Part shown: positions 17,272-24,872 of the stretch, in pieces
How positions within the stretch are numbered: position 1 is the first letter of the stretch
Layout of the letters: the number at the start of each line of letters is the position of its first letter
From: Mannheimia varigena
Lineage (GTDB): Bacteria > Pseudomonadota > Gammaproteobacteria > Enterobacterales > Pasteurellaceae
Assembly (NCBI RefSeq): GCF_013377235.1
Contig: NZ_CP016226.1
Location: forward strand, 248,001 to 312,000
Reading direction: 5' to 3'
Length of the DNA stretch: 64,000 nucleotides
Position numbers and translations under genes: made by a program
The notes under the pieces: model-generated
Told to the model about the DNA's origin: nothing
What the model saw: only the letters and a program-made list of their open reading frames with translations
The model's database searches: none

Positions 17272-18357
17272 TTAGGGGAGATCATTTATCGCATTCGGAT
17301 TTTTATTGATAAACATTGCATCACCATAGCTGAAAAAACGATACTGTTTTTCAACCGCGTGGGCGTAGGCGTTCATTGTATTTTTGTAACCAGCGAAAGC
17401 GGAAACTAACATAATCAGCGTAGATTCCGGCAGGTGGAAATTGGTGACTAACGCATCCACCACTTTGAATGTTTTGCCCGGGTAGAGGAAAATGGAGGTG
17501 TCCGAGAAAAACGGAGCGATTAGTTTGCCCTCTTTATCTGCAGCTTGGGCGGCACTTTCCACTGAGCGAACAGAGGTTGTTCCTACCGCAATCACTCGCT
17601 TGCCATTAGCTTTGGTAGCGAGGATTTTATCCACCACTTCTTGGCTCACTTCCGCATATTCAGCGTGCATTTTATGCTCTTCAATAGTATCTACCCGCAC
17701 AGGTTGGAATGTGCCGGCTCCAACGTGAAGTGTAACAAACGCAGTCTCTACACCTTTTGCTTTGAGTTTTTCAAGCATTGCATTATCAAAATGCAAACCA
17801 GCGGTTGGAGCTGCAACAGCCCCTAATACTTTACTGTAAACGGTTTGATAACGCTCTTGGTCTGTATCTTCATCAGGGCGGTCGATATACGGCGGTAATG
17901 GCATATGTCCGGCTTGTTGTAACAAATCGAACAGAGGCTGTTCAGCAGAAAATGCCAGTTCGAATAAGGTGTCGTGGCGAGCCACCATTGTGGCAGTGAA
18001 ACCGTTGCCTTCGCCCAATTTGTCTTCCCCGAAAATCAGCTCTGCTCCCTCTTTGGGGGCTTTGGAGGCTTTAACGTGAGCCAAACAGCGATGTTCGTCT
18101 AATACTCGCTCCACCAAGGCTTCCACTTTGCCGCCACTTGGTTTACGACCATAAAGGCGAGCCGGGATCACTCGGGTGTTATTGAAGATCAAAAGATCGC
18201 CCTCATTAATGTGGTCGTATAAATCAACAAATTGTTGATCAGCAAACTTGCCGGTTTCGCCGTTTAAGTGAAGCAGGCGGCTGGCAGAGCGTTCAGCGGT
18301 AGGGTAGCGAGCAATCAGCTCATCGGGTAAATCAAAATGGAAATCTGAAACTAACAC
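17272..18357 (-). CDS. queA: S-adenosylmethionine:tRNA ribosyltransferase-isomerase
   Basis: 361 residues from a GTG start at 18357 (MLVSDFHFDLPDELIARYP), the family's normal N-terminus. An in-frame TTG 20 codons upstream would add a non-conserved extension. Family blocks FNNTRVIPARLYG, PPYIDR, GAVAAPTAGLHF, LHVGAGTFQPVR and VTNFHLPESTLIMLVSAF are all present. The enzyme transfers and isomerises ribose from SAM to make epoxyqueuosine in tRNA. It stands alone here, without the tgt-yajC-secDF neighbours seen in many proteobacteria. Confidence 0.94.
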   Translation of the reverse strand: MLVSDFHFDLPDELIARYPTAERSASRLLHLNGETGKFADQQFVDLYDHINEGDLLIFNNTRVIPARLYGRKPSGGKVEALVERVLDEHRCLAHVKASKAPKEGAELIFGEDKLGEGNGFTATMVARHDTLFELAFSAEQPLFDLLQQAGHMPLPPYIDRPDEDTDQERYQTVYSKVLGAVAAPTAGLHFDNAMLEKLKAKGVETAFVTLHVGAGTFQPVRVDTIEEHKMHAEYAEVSQEVVDKILATKANGKRVIAVGTTSVRSVESAAQAADKEGKLIAPFFSDTSIFLYPGKTFKVVDALVTNFHLPESTLIMLVSAFAGYKNTMNAYAHAVEKQYRFFSYGDAMFINKNPNAINDLP

Positions 18358-18406
18358 GGTGATTTTATTCTCTATCTTATAAAAATGGCGGAGATGATAG
18401 CATAAA

Positions 18407-18437
18407 AAAAAGTACAAGTCAGAAACCTGTACTTTTT
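18407..18437. terminator. Terminator between purK and queA
   Basis: A 10-bp stem (AAAAAGTACA / TGTACTTTTT) with an 11-base loop, continued by a longer A tract on its left, gives an intrinsic terminator on the minus strand for the purE-asparaginase-purK operon. Confidence 0.75.
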
Positions 18438-18469
18438 GAATTTGTAAATTTTTCTCGAAATTTAACCGC

Positions 18470-19558
18470 TTACTTCAGCTTCGCAATTGCCCAATCCAGC
18501 CCCGAATTGAAATCTTCCGTTAAGTTTGGTCTTAGCTGTTCGAGTAAATCAATCAGCACCTTTTTATCTGGGTGAGTGAGGTTGATGTGTCCCACTTTTC
18601 TGCCGGCTCGAACGTCCTTTCCGTACCAGTGGAGTTGGCTAAATGGTAGGTTTAGCCATTGGTTTGAGTGTTCAATGCCGATTAAGTTAACCATCACACT
18701 TGGGGCGATTTGTTTGAGTTCAGGGGTAGGTAAATCAAGCAATGCTCGCAGGTGTAACTCGAATTGGCTGATAGAACATCCGAGTTGCGTCCAATGTCCG
18801 CTGTTGTGAACACGAGGGGCGAGTTCGTTAATCAATAATTTATCGCCCACAATAAAACATTCCATTACCATCACGCCGACATAATCCAACTCTTGCATTA
18901 CCGCACCGAGCATTTGTTCGGCTTGTTGTTGGTAAATGGCTTGGTTGGGTAAATTCACGTCAGAAACCGAATAACGTAAAATACCGTTTTGCTGTAAATT
19001 GTGTGAAATTGGGTAGAAACGGGTTGAGCCGTCACGGAATCTTGCCCCGACTACGGAGATTTCGCCATCAAACGGAATAAATTTTTCTGCAATCACTTCA
19101 CCGAATAAATCAGGCGTAATTTGGCTGATAGAATCAGCGGTTACAATCCATTGACCTCGTCCGTCATAGCCACCTGTACGGCGTTTTACTACTACTTTTT
19201 CACCGATATTTTGGAAAATGTGTTGCCATTGCTCGGCACTTTCTACTAACTGCCACGGTGAAGTCGCAAGATTCAGTTGGTCAAGCAACGATTTTTGAGT
19301 GAATCGATCTGCTAAACGCCCAAATACATTTAAATTCACAAAGTTTTTATGATTGCCTAAAAGCTGGGTTAAAGGCGTATCCGCCCAACGTTCAATTTCA
19401 GCGGTAATAATACTATTTGGCTCAATATCAAACACAGGAGCGTCAAAAGCAAGTGGTTTCACTTCGATATCAAGCGGTGCACCTGCATAACGCAACATTC
19501 TGCCTAATTGACCATTGCCTAATACGTAAACAGGAGGGTAGATAGCACTTTTTTGCAT
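18470..19558 (-). CDS. purK: N5-carboxyaminoimidazole ribonucleotide synthase
   Basis: 362 residues, ATP-grasp fold. The N-terminal VLGNGQLGRMLRYAG dinucleotide-like motif, the KRRTGGYDGRGQW nucleotide-binding loop and the ELAPRVHNSGHWT metal-binding motif are all present. It makes N5-CAIR from AIR, bicarbonate and ATP in purine synthesis. It lies 15 bases downstream of an asparaginase gene, which separates it from its usual partner purE. Confidence 0.96.
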   Translation of the reverse strand: MQKSAIYPPVYVLGNGQLGRMLRYAGAPLDIEVKPLAFDAPVFDIEPNSIITAEIERWADTPLTQLLGNHKNFVNLNVFGRLADRFTQKSLLDQLNLATSPWQLVESAEQWQHIFQNIGEKVVVKRRTGGYDGRGQWIVTADSISQITPDLFGEVIAEKFIPFDGEISVVGARFRDGSTRFYPISHNLQQNGILRYSVSDVNLPNQAIYQQQAEQMLGAVMQELDYVGVMVMECFIVGDKLLINELAPRVHNSGHWTQLGCSISQFELHLRALLDLPTPELKQIAPSVMVNLIGIEHSNQWLNLPFSQLHWYGKDVRAGRKVGHINLTHPDKKVLIDLLEQLRPNLTEDFNSGLDWAIAKLK

Positions 19559-19573
19559 ATAATGTTCTCGAAT

Positions 19574-20539
19574 TTAGAAATAATCTGATAGAGGTTTATC
19601 TAGTTGTTGATTGAGTAATACCATCAATTTAATGCGGGCTTTTTGTCCGCTTAAACCTTTGGTAAAAATAATGCCTTGCTGCTTGAGCTGCTTTCCACCG
19701 CCTACATAATCATACACATCTTGAGTAATGCCGTTGAAAGCACGGGAAACAATAACAACAGGAATATTTGCTTTTACTAAAGCGGCTACACCATCAAGAC
19801 AGCTTGGGGGCAAATTACCTGCACCGAGTGCCTCAATCACTACGCCATCACAACGACTCTCGGCGAGTTTCTCAAGTAAGAAACTATCCATTCCTGCATA
19901 GGCTTTGAGTAATTGAACGTTCGTTTTAGTGAGCTGATTAATAGGAAAACGCTCGTAAGCGGTCAATTTTTGGAAAAAAATTACCGATTCTTTCGTGACC
20001 AAGCCACAAGGTCCAAATGTTGGCGTTTGGAAAGTGGCAACATTGGTCGTGTGAGTTTTGGTTACAAATTTTGCATTATGGATTTCATCATTCATTACAA
20101 CCAGAACGCCTTTATCTCGGCTTTCTTCATTTAGGGCAACTAAAATTGCACTTTGTAGATTGATTAAGCCATCAGCCCCTAATTCATTACTTGAACGCAT
20201 AGCCCCTGTAATTGCAATTGGCACATTTACATTTAAGGCTAAATCGAGGAAATAAGAGGTTTCTTCTAAGGTATCTGTGCCGTGTGTAATCACAATGCCA
20301 TCAACATTTTCTTCGTTTACAGCTTTCCCTATACGAGTTTTTAGCTGTTCCCAGTGCTCAATATTGATATGCGGGGAGGGAATATTAAACAAGGATTCTT
20401 GTACCAATTTTGCAGGGTGATTTAGGCGTTCTAACGCACTTAATAATGGATTTTCAGCAGAAGGAGAGACTTTGCCGTCTTCTCCTTCTTTCATTGAAAT
20501 TGTGCCACCTGTGTGGATAATTAATAATTTTTTAGACAT
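19574..20539 (-). CDS. Cytoplasmic-type L-asparaginase inserted in the purE-purK operon
   Basis: 321 residues of the asparaginase/glutaminase family. The first catalytic threonine is in HTGGTIS (about residue 13) and the second in THGTDT (Thr88-Asp89); TGAMRSSNELGADG and a later lysine near HNAKF complete the site. There is no signal peptide, so the protein should be cytoplasmic, unlike periplasmic type II enzymes. It converts asparagine to aspartate and ammonia. The gene starts 13 bases after purE and ends 15 bases before purK, so it is read with both. Aspartate feeds purine synthesis at the SAICAR and adenylosuccinate steps, a possible reason for the placement (inferred). Confidence 0.88.
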   Translation of the reverse strand: MSKKLLIIHTGGTISMKEGEDGKVSPSAENPLLSALERLNHPAKLVQESLFNIPSPHINIEHWEQLKTRIGKAVNEENVDGIVITHGTDTLEETSYFLDLALNVNVPIAITGAMRSSNELGADGLINLQSAILVALNEESRDKGVLVVMNDEIHNAKFVTKTHTTNVATFQTPTFGPCGLVTKESVIFFQKLTAYERFPINQLTKTNVQLLKAYAGMDSFLLEKLAESRCDGVVIEALGAGNLPPSCLDGVAALVKANIPVVIVSRAFNGITQDVYDYVGGGKQLKQQGIIFTKGLSGQKARIKLMVLLNQQLDKPLSDYF

Positions 20540-20552
20540 TTGTAAAAAGTGA

Positions 20553-21050
20553 TTATTCAGTACGAGGATCTGGGTTATCTAACACCATTTGAGTTTGTGT
20601 TTGGCGGAAGTGATGTAATTTTTCCGCAATTTCAGGATTGAAAGCCGCTAAAATTTGTGCCGCTAATAAGCCCGCATTTGCTGCACCCGCCGGGCCTATG
20701 GCTAGTGTACCGACAGGAATACCTTTCGGCATCTGTACGATAGAATAAAGGCTATCAACACCACTTAGCATAGAGCTCTTAACAGGTACACCTAGCACAG
20801 GCACAATGGTTTTAGCTGCGATCATACCAGGTAAATGAGCTGCACCGCCTGCACCGGCAATAATGACTTTGTAGCCATTCGCTTGTGCATTTTCTGCAAA
20901 GGAAAAAAGTTTATCAGGTGTGCGATGAGCAGAAACCACCTCAACATGATAGCTCAAACCAAATCGGTCTAGTATTTGAGTGGCTTCAGACATCGTTGCC
21001 CAATCACTTTTTGACCCCATAACAATGGCAATTTCAGCTTTCTTCGACAT
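20553..21050 (-). CDS. purE: N5-carboxyaminoimidazole ribonucleotide mutase
   Basis: 165 residues, class I PurE. The signature MGSKSDWATM near the N-terminus, SAHRTPDKL with its catalytic histidine, and AGAGGAAHLPGM are intact. It converts N5-CAIR to CAIR. It leads a three-gene operon with an asparaginase and purK. AAGGA lies 7 bases before the start. A near-perfect PurR operator lies 49-64 bases upstream. Confidence 0.97.
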   Translation of the reverse strand: MSKKAEIAIVMGSKSDWATMSEATQILDRFGLSYHVEVVSAHRTPDKLFSFAENAQANGYKVIIAGAGGAAHLPGMIAAKTIVPVLGVPVKSSMLSGVDSLYSIVQMPKGIPVGTLAIGPAGAANAGLLAAQILAAFNPEIAEKLHHFRQTQTQMVLDNPDPRTE

Positions 21051-21098
21051 TTTAGTTCCTTATTCTGATAATGTAAAACGCCGTGATGATACCATATA

Positions 21099-21114
21099 AA
21101 GCAAACGTTTGCTT
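21099..21114. promoter_or_regulatory. PurR operator upstream of purE
   Basis: AAGCAAACGTTTGCTT is a perfect 16-base palindrome and matches the PurR consensus (ACGCAAACGTTTGCGT) at its whole central 12 bases. It sits 49-64 bases upstream of purE ATG, within the likely promoter, so guanine or hypoxanthine should repress the whole purE-asparaginase-purK operon. Confidence 0.85.
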
Positions 21115-21172
21115 AGCTATTTGATATAATAAAGCCAAATTTTAGGGCTGTTATCTGTTGGTTAAAATATGA

Positions 21173-21178
21173 TATAAT
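21173..21178 (+). promoter_or_regulatory. Likely -10 element of the sspA promoter
   Basis: A perfect TATAAT lies 47 bases upstream of sspA ATG. No good -35 hexamer is seen at 16-18 bases spacing, so the promoter call rests on the -10 alone. Confidence 0.4.
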
Positions 21179-21224
21179 CGACAACCACTTTTATTTTTGT
21201 TAAATCTAATCATCGGAGATATAA

Positions 21225-21869
21225 ATGACGAGTAGTATAAATAAACGTTCAGTAATGACGCTTTTTTCGGATAGAAATGATATTTACAGCCATCAAGTGC
21301 GTATTGTATTAGCGGAAAAGGGTGTTCCTTATGAAATTGAGAACGTTATGCTAGGTAGTATTTCTGAAGATTTATTAGAATTAAACTCCTATGGCAATAT
21401 TCCAACTTTAGTTGATCGTGAGTTAGTATTATTTAACCCTCGTATCATTATGGAATATTTAGATGAGCGTTTTCCACATCCACCATTAATGCCTGTTTAC
21501 CCAGTTTCTCGTGGTCAATGCCGTTTGAACATTTATCGTATCGAACAAGATTGGTATGCTCAAATTGATTTAGTAAATAAAGATCCTGAATCGGCAGAAG
21601 GTAAAAAAGCATTAGCACAGCTAAAAGAAGATATTTTAGCATTAGCACCTGTTTTTGCAGCTAAACCTTATTTTATGAGTGATGATTTCAGCCTTGTTGA
21701 TTGTTACATTGCCCCATTATTATGGCGTATGCAACTATTAGGCGTGAAATTTACGGGTGCGACAGCAAAACCAATTAACACTTATATGACGAGAGTGTTC
21801 CAGCGTGATAGTTTTATTCAATCTGTTGGTGGTGAAGCTCCAAAACATTTAATGGATGATAAAGATTAA
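21225..21869 (+). CDS. sspA: Stringent starvation protein A
   Basis: 214 residues, glutathione-S-transferase fold: an N-terminal thioredoxin-like half (about 10-88) and an all-helical C-terminal half. NKRSVMTLFSDRNDIYSHQVRIVLAEKG and the RIIMEYLDERFPHPPLMPVYP block are almost identical to E. coli SspA. The protein binds RNA polymerase and supports stationary-phase and acid-stress transcription. ATG 21225 keeps the NKRSV N-terminus and has CGGAGA upstream. Its TAA overlaps the sspB ATG, so the genes are translationally coupled. Confidence 0.95.
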   Translation: MTSSINKRSVMTLFSDRNDIYSHQVRIVLAEKGVPYEIENVMLGSISEDLLELNSYGNIPTLVDRELVLFNPRIIMEYLDERFPHPPLMPVYPVSRGQCRLNIYRIEQDWYAQIDLVNKDPESAEGKKALAQLKEDILALAPVFAAKPYFMSDDFSLVDCYIAPLLWRMQLLGVKFTGATAKPINTYMTRVFQRDSFIQSVGGEAPKHLMDDKD

Positions 21870-22273
21870 TGAAACCGTTAAGACCTTATCTTTATAATGC
21901 TTATTACAACTGGATTATTGATAACGATAACACACCCTATTTATTGGTAAATGCGGAATATCCCGATGTTGATGTGCCGGTTGAATTTGTAAAAGAAGGA
22001 AAAATTATTCTAAATATTTCTTCTCGCTCAATTGGGCAATATGTGGCAACCGATGAATACATTGGTTTTAGTGCTCGTTTTCAAGGAATGTTAAGAAATA
22101 TTCATATTCCTTTTGGTGCAATGGAAGCTATTTACGCTCAAGAAACGGGTGATGGTATTATGTTCCAGGAAGAAGAATATTACAGTGCGGAGAGCTATCA
22201 AGTTCGTACTCATATTGAAAAATCTCCAAAGCCAAAAGTGAAAAAAGCATCTAGTTTAAAGCTAGTTAAATAG
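21869..22273 (+). CDS. sspB: ClpXP adaptor / stringent starvation protein B
   Basis: 134 residues. The N-terminal substrate-binding domain (about 1-110: RPYLYNAYYNWIIDN, FSARFQG, IPFGAMEAIYAQETGDGIMF) is followed by a short linker and the C-terminal ClpX-docking tail ending SLKLVK. It delivers ssrA-tagged proteins from stalled ribosomes to ClpXP. That complements arfA, found elsewhere in this window. It overlaps sspA by one base. Confidence 0.95.
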   Translation: MKPLRPYLYNAYYNWIIDNDNTPYLLVNAEYPDVDVPVEFVKEGKIILNISSRSIGQYVATDEYIGFSARFQGMLRNIHIPFGAMEAIYAQETGDGIMFQEEEYYSAESYQVRTHIEKSPKPKVKKASSLKLVK

Positions 22274-22289
22274 CATTATCCTCCAAGCT

Positions 22290-22347
22290 ACAAGCGGTTA
22301 AATTTAGCTGATAATTTGCAAATATCAGTCAAAATTTGACCGCTTGT
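22290..22347 (+). terminator. Nested inverted uptake-sequence pair after sspB
   Basis: ACAAGCGGT (22290-22298) and ACCGCTTGT (22339-22347) pair, the stem continues into an AAATTT / AAATTT match with one G-U wobble, and an inner CTGATA / TATCAG stem caps it. It probably terminates sspAB. Confidence 0.65.
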
Positions 22348-22462
22348 TTGTTTCGTAAACAAAAGAATTAAATTCCACTTGCACTCTTTTCTAAAATTGC
22401 TTATCTTATTATCACTTTGTACTCTTGTGATAGTACATTAATATATTTATTAAGGAGAACCT

Positions 22463-23422
22463 ATGAAATTCCGTAAAACATTATTTGTTACCTTATTAAG
22501 CACTTTATCCGTTGCAGCATTTAGCCAAGATCAAGTGCAGAATGTTGCAATTACAGCTATTGTTGATCATCCAGCTTTAGACTTAATTCGTAAAGGTGTA
22601 GTTGAAGAGTTAGAAAGAGAAGGTTTCGTTGATGGTAAAAATATTAAAATCAACTATCAATCAGCACAGGGTAGTACGGCAACTGCTGCACAGATAGCAC
22701 GTAAATTTGTAGGTGATAAAGCTGATATTATCATTCCGATTACGACGCCCTCTGCACAACCAGTGGTTGCGGCAACGCGTTCTATTCCGATTGTATTCTC
22801 AGGTGTAACAGATCCAATTGCCGCAAAATTAGTAAAATCATGGGGGCCGACAGAGACAAATATAACAGGAATTTCAGACCATAAACCAATTGCACCACAA
22901 GTAAAGTTAATTCAAACGTTAGTACCTGAATTAAAATCAGTAGGTTATGTTTATAGTGCGGGTGAAGTGAACTCTACAATTGTATTGGAAGAATTAAAAG
23001 AAGAAGCAAAAAAACAAGGAATTAATGTTGTTCCTGTTGCAGTTCAGCGTAGTGCAGATATTGGTACAGCTGCTCGCAGCTTAAATGGTAAAGTGCAAGC
23101 TATTTATATTTCAGAAGACAATGGTGTTGTGTCTGCCTATGAAGCTTTGCATAAAGCAGCATTAGAAGCAAAAATCCCTGTAATTGCAGCAGATTGTAAT
23201 ACTGTTTCTCGTGGCGCTATCGCTGCTTATGCGGTAAATCAATATGATATTGGTGTTGCAACAGGTAAAAGTGCAGCTCGTGTATTAAGAGGTGAAAAAG
23301 CTGGCTCAATTCCAACTCAAGAAGTCAGCAAATTAGAATTATCTATTAATACTAAAACAGCAAAAGAGTTAGGCATTAATGTTGCAGAAAATTTATTGAA
23401 AGAAGCAAAAGAAACTTTTTAG
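22463..23422 (+). CDS. Orphan ABC-transporter substrate-binding protein (TrpX-like, ABC_sub_bind family)
   Basis: 319 residues with a Sec signal peptide (about 1-21, ending VAAFS). The mature part has the two-lobed periplasmic-binding fold of the ABC_sub_bind family: PTSAQPVVAATRSIPIVFSGVTDP in lobe one and AADCNTVSRGAIAAYAVNQYDIG in lobe two. Relatives bind tryptophan, tyrosine or similar ligands and normally sit with a permease and an ATPase. Neither is next to it here. AAGGAG precedes ATG 22463. A TATCAC-N11-GTGATA inverted repeat at 22410-22432 may be an operator. Ligand unknown. Confidence 0.85.
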   Translation: MKFRKTLFVTLLSTLSVAAFSQDQVQNVAITAIVDHPALDLIRKGVVEELEREGFVDGKNIKINYQSAQGSTATAAQIARKFVGDKADIIIPITTPSAQPVVAATRSIPIVFSGVTDPIAAKLVKSWGPTETNITGISDHKPIAPQVKLIQTLVPELKSVGYVYSAGEVNSTIVLEELKEEAKKQGINVVPVAVQRSADIGTAARSLNGKVQAIYISEDNGVVSAYEALHKAALEAKIPVIAADCNTVSRGAIAAYAVNQYDIGVATGKSAARVLRGEKAGSIPTQEVSKLELSINTKTAKELGINVAENLLKEAKETF

Positions 23423-23475
23423 TTTAAGTTAAATAAATGTTGCTTTTTCTGCATTTAATATAGTAGAGTTAAGAA

Positions 23476-23495
23476 AGTAGGTCGTCATACCTACT
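23476..23495 (+). terminator. Weak hairpin after the substrate-binding protein gene
   Basis: AGTAGGT / ACCTACT, a 7-bp stem with a 6-base loop, without a clear T tract. It may be a partial terminator. Confidence 0.35.
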
Positions 23496-23543
23496 GACTT
23501 AATACCATAAATAAAATCATTAACTAATAAAACGGAGTATGTT

Positions 23544-23804
23544 ATGGGATGGATCGCAGCAATTATCGTTGGTGCTATTATCGGTTGGTTAGCATCAATA
23601 GTGATGAAAAGTGAAGGTGGACTTTGTAAAAATATCATTGTAGGTATTGTTGGTTCATCTCTAGGTCGTTGGTTATTTGGCGACGTGTTAGGCATTGGCT
23701 CTGCATATAAAGCAGGAGATTTCAACATAGTTGGTATTTTCTTTGGTGTATTAGGTGCAGCACTGTTAATTTTTATCTTAAGAAAACTGAACATTTTTGA
23801 TTAA
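23544..23804 (+). CDS. GlsB/YeaQ/YmgE-family small membrane protein
   Basis: 86 residues with three transmembrane helices (about 2-20, 28-48, 58-78) and the family's glycine-rich GWIAAIIVGAIIGWLASIVMK start. The annotation 'transglycosylase-associated' often used for this family has no demonstrated basis; members are stress-related inner-membrane proteins of unknown function. GGAG lies about 8 bases before ATG 23544. It is convergent with the LysR gene and shares a palindromic terminator with it. Confidence 0.85.
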   Translation: MGWIAAIIVGAIIGWLASIVMKSEGGLCKNIIVGIVGSSLGRWLFGDVLGIGSAYKAGDFNIVGIFFGVLGAALLIFILRKLNIFD

Positions 23805-23815
23805 AAACAATCCAT

Positions 23816-23854
23816 AAAAAACAAGCAGTTATTTAAATAATTGCTTGTTTTTTT
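23816..23854. terminator. Near-perfect 38-base palindromic terminator
   Basis: 19-base arms meet without a loop at 23834/23835, with one G-T wobble. The arms contain ACAAGCAGT, one base from the uptake core, and end in A and T tracts, so the element terminates both convergent genes. It touches the stop codon of the LysR gene. Confidence 0.8.
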
Positions 23855-24743
23855 ATATATAATCTCTTTGTTCCTGCATAAGCTGCGAGAAAAACTCAAT
23901 TAAAACTCTGATTTTAGGAGAAAGATAACGGCGATTAGGGTAGAGTAGGCTGATTTGTAGTGAGTCTTGCTTTAAGAATGGCATAATTGGCACTAGCTCT
24001 CTATTTTTGAGTTCTTCTTTTATCAAAAACTTAGGGATATTGATAATCCCCAACCCTGCTTTTGCCATTTGTACTAACGCATAGCCATTATTACTATAAA
24101 TTTTTCCCTCAGGCTTAATACTATTTTTTTGCCCTTGCTGAGTGAATTGCCATTGTGGGTGATATTCATAAAGCAAACAGCCTCGTTTACTGAGTTCTTC
24201 TAAACTTTTAGGCTCGCCATTTCGGGTTAAATAGTCAGGTGAAGCAACTAGCATTAAGTGCGAATCAGCAATTTTTTTTGCCACAATAGAGCTATCAGCT
24301 AGGCTACCGATACGCAAGACTAGATCGAAGCCTTCAGCAATTACGTCAACCCGCCTATCGCTAAATTCGATATGAAGTTCCAAATTAGGATAACTTTCCA
24401 TAAATTTCCCTAAATAAGGAGCAATAAAGCGAGAACCAAAATCCATTGGTACAGACATTGTGATTTTACCTTGCAAGGTTGAGCTAATATTACTCACACT
24501 TGCTTCAGCATCTTTCAATTCGTTTAAAATAGGCAAACAACGATGGTAATAGAGCAATCCTGCTTCCGTAGGGGTGATTCTTCGAGTAGTACGTTGCAGT
24601 AAACGTACATTCAGATGTTCTTCTAATTGTGCAACTAATTTACTCGCCATTGGCAATGATATTTGGGCTTGTTGTGCGGCTTGAGTAAAACTTTGGGTTT
24701 CAACTACTTTGCAAAATAGACTGATTGCGTTTAGTTTGTCCAT
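23853..24743 (-). CDS. LysR-family transcriptional regulator
   Basis: 296 residues: an N-terminal winged HTH (about 1-60: FCKVVETQSFTQAAQQAQISLPMASKLVAQLEEHLNVRLLQRTTRR) and a C-terminal co-inducer-binding domain (about 88-290). It is of the CrgA/YafC-like subgroup, judged by the LDAI-type start and RRVDVIAEGFDLVLRIG. It is divergent from topA across 129 bases. No metabolic gene lies next to it, so its regulon cannot be guessed; autoregulation is usual for the family. Confidence 0.9.
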   Translation of the reverse strand: MDKLNAISLFCKVVETQSFTQAAQQAQISLPMASKLVAQLEEHLNVRLLQRTTRRITPTEAGLLYYHRCLPILNELKDAEASVSNISSTLQGKITMSVPMDFGSRFIAPYLGKFMESYPNLELHIEFSDRRVDVIAEGFDLVLRIGSLADSSIVAKKIADSHLMLVASPDYLTRNGEPKSLEELSKRGCLLYEYHPQWQFTQQGQKNSIKPEGKIYSNNGYALVQMAKAGLGIINIPKFLIKEELKNRELVPIMPFLKQDSLQISLLYPNRRYLSPKIRVLIEFFSQLMQEQRDYI

Positions 24744-24872
24744 TTTCTCTCTTCTTTATGTTGTAATTTCTGTTAAGGCTTGCTATCGTAAAAATAGTAT
24801 ATTGAAAAATCAATTAAAAAAGAAATAATTTCAAGATAATCTGAATAATTATTAAAAATTAGGTAATAAACT

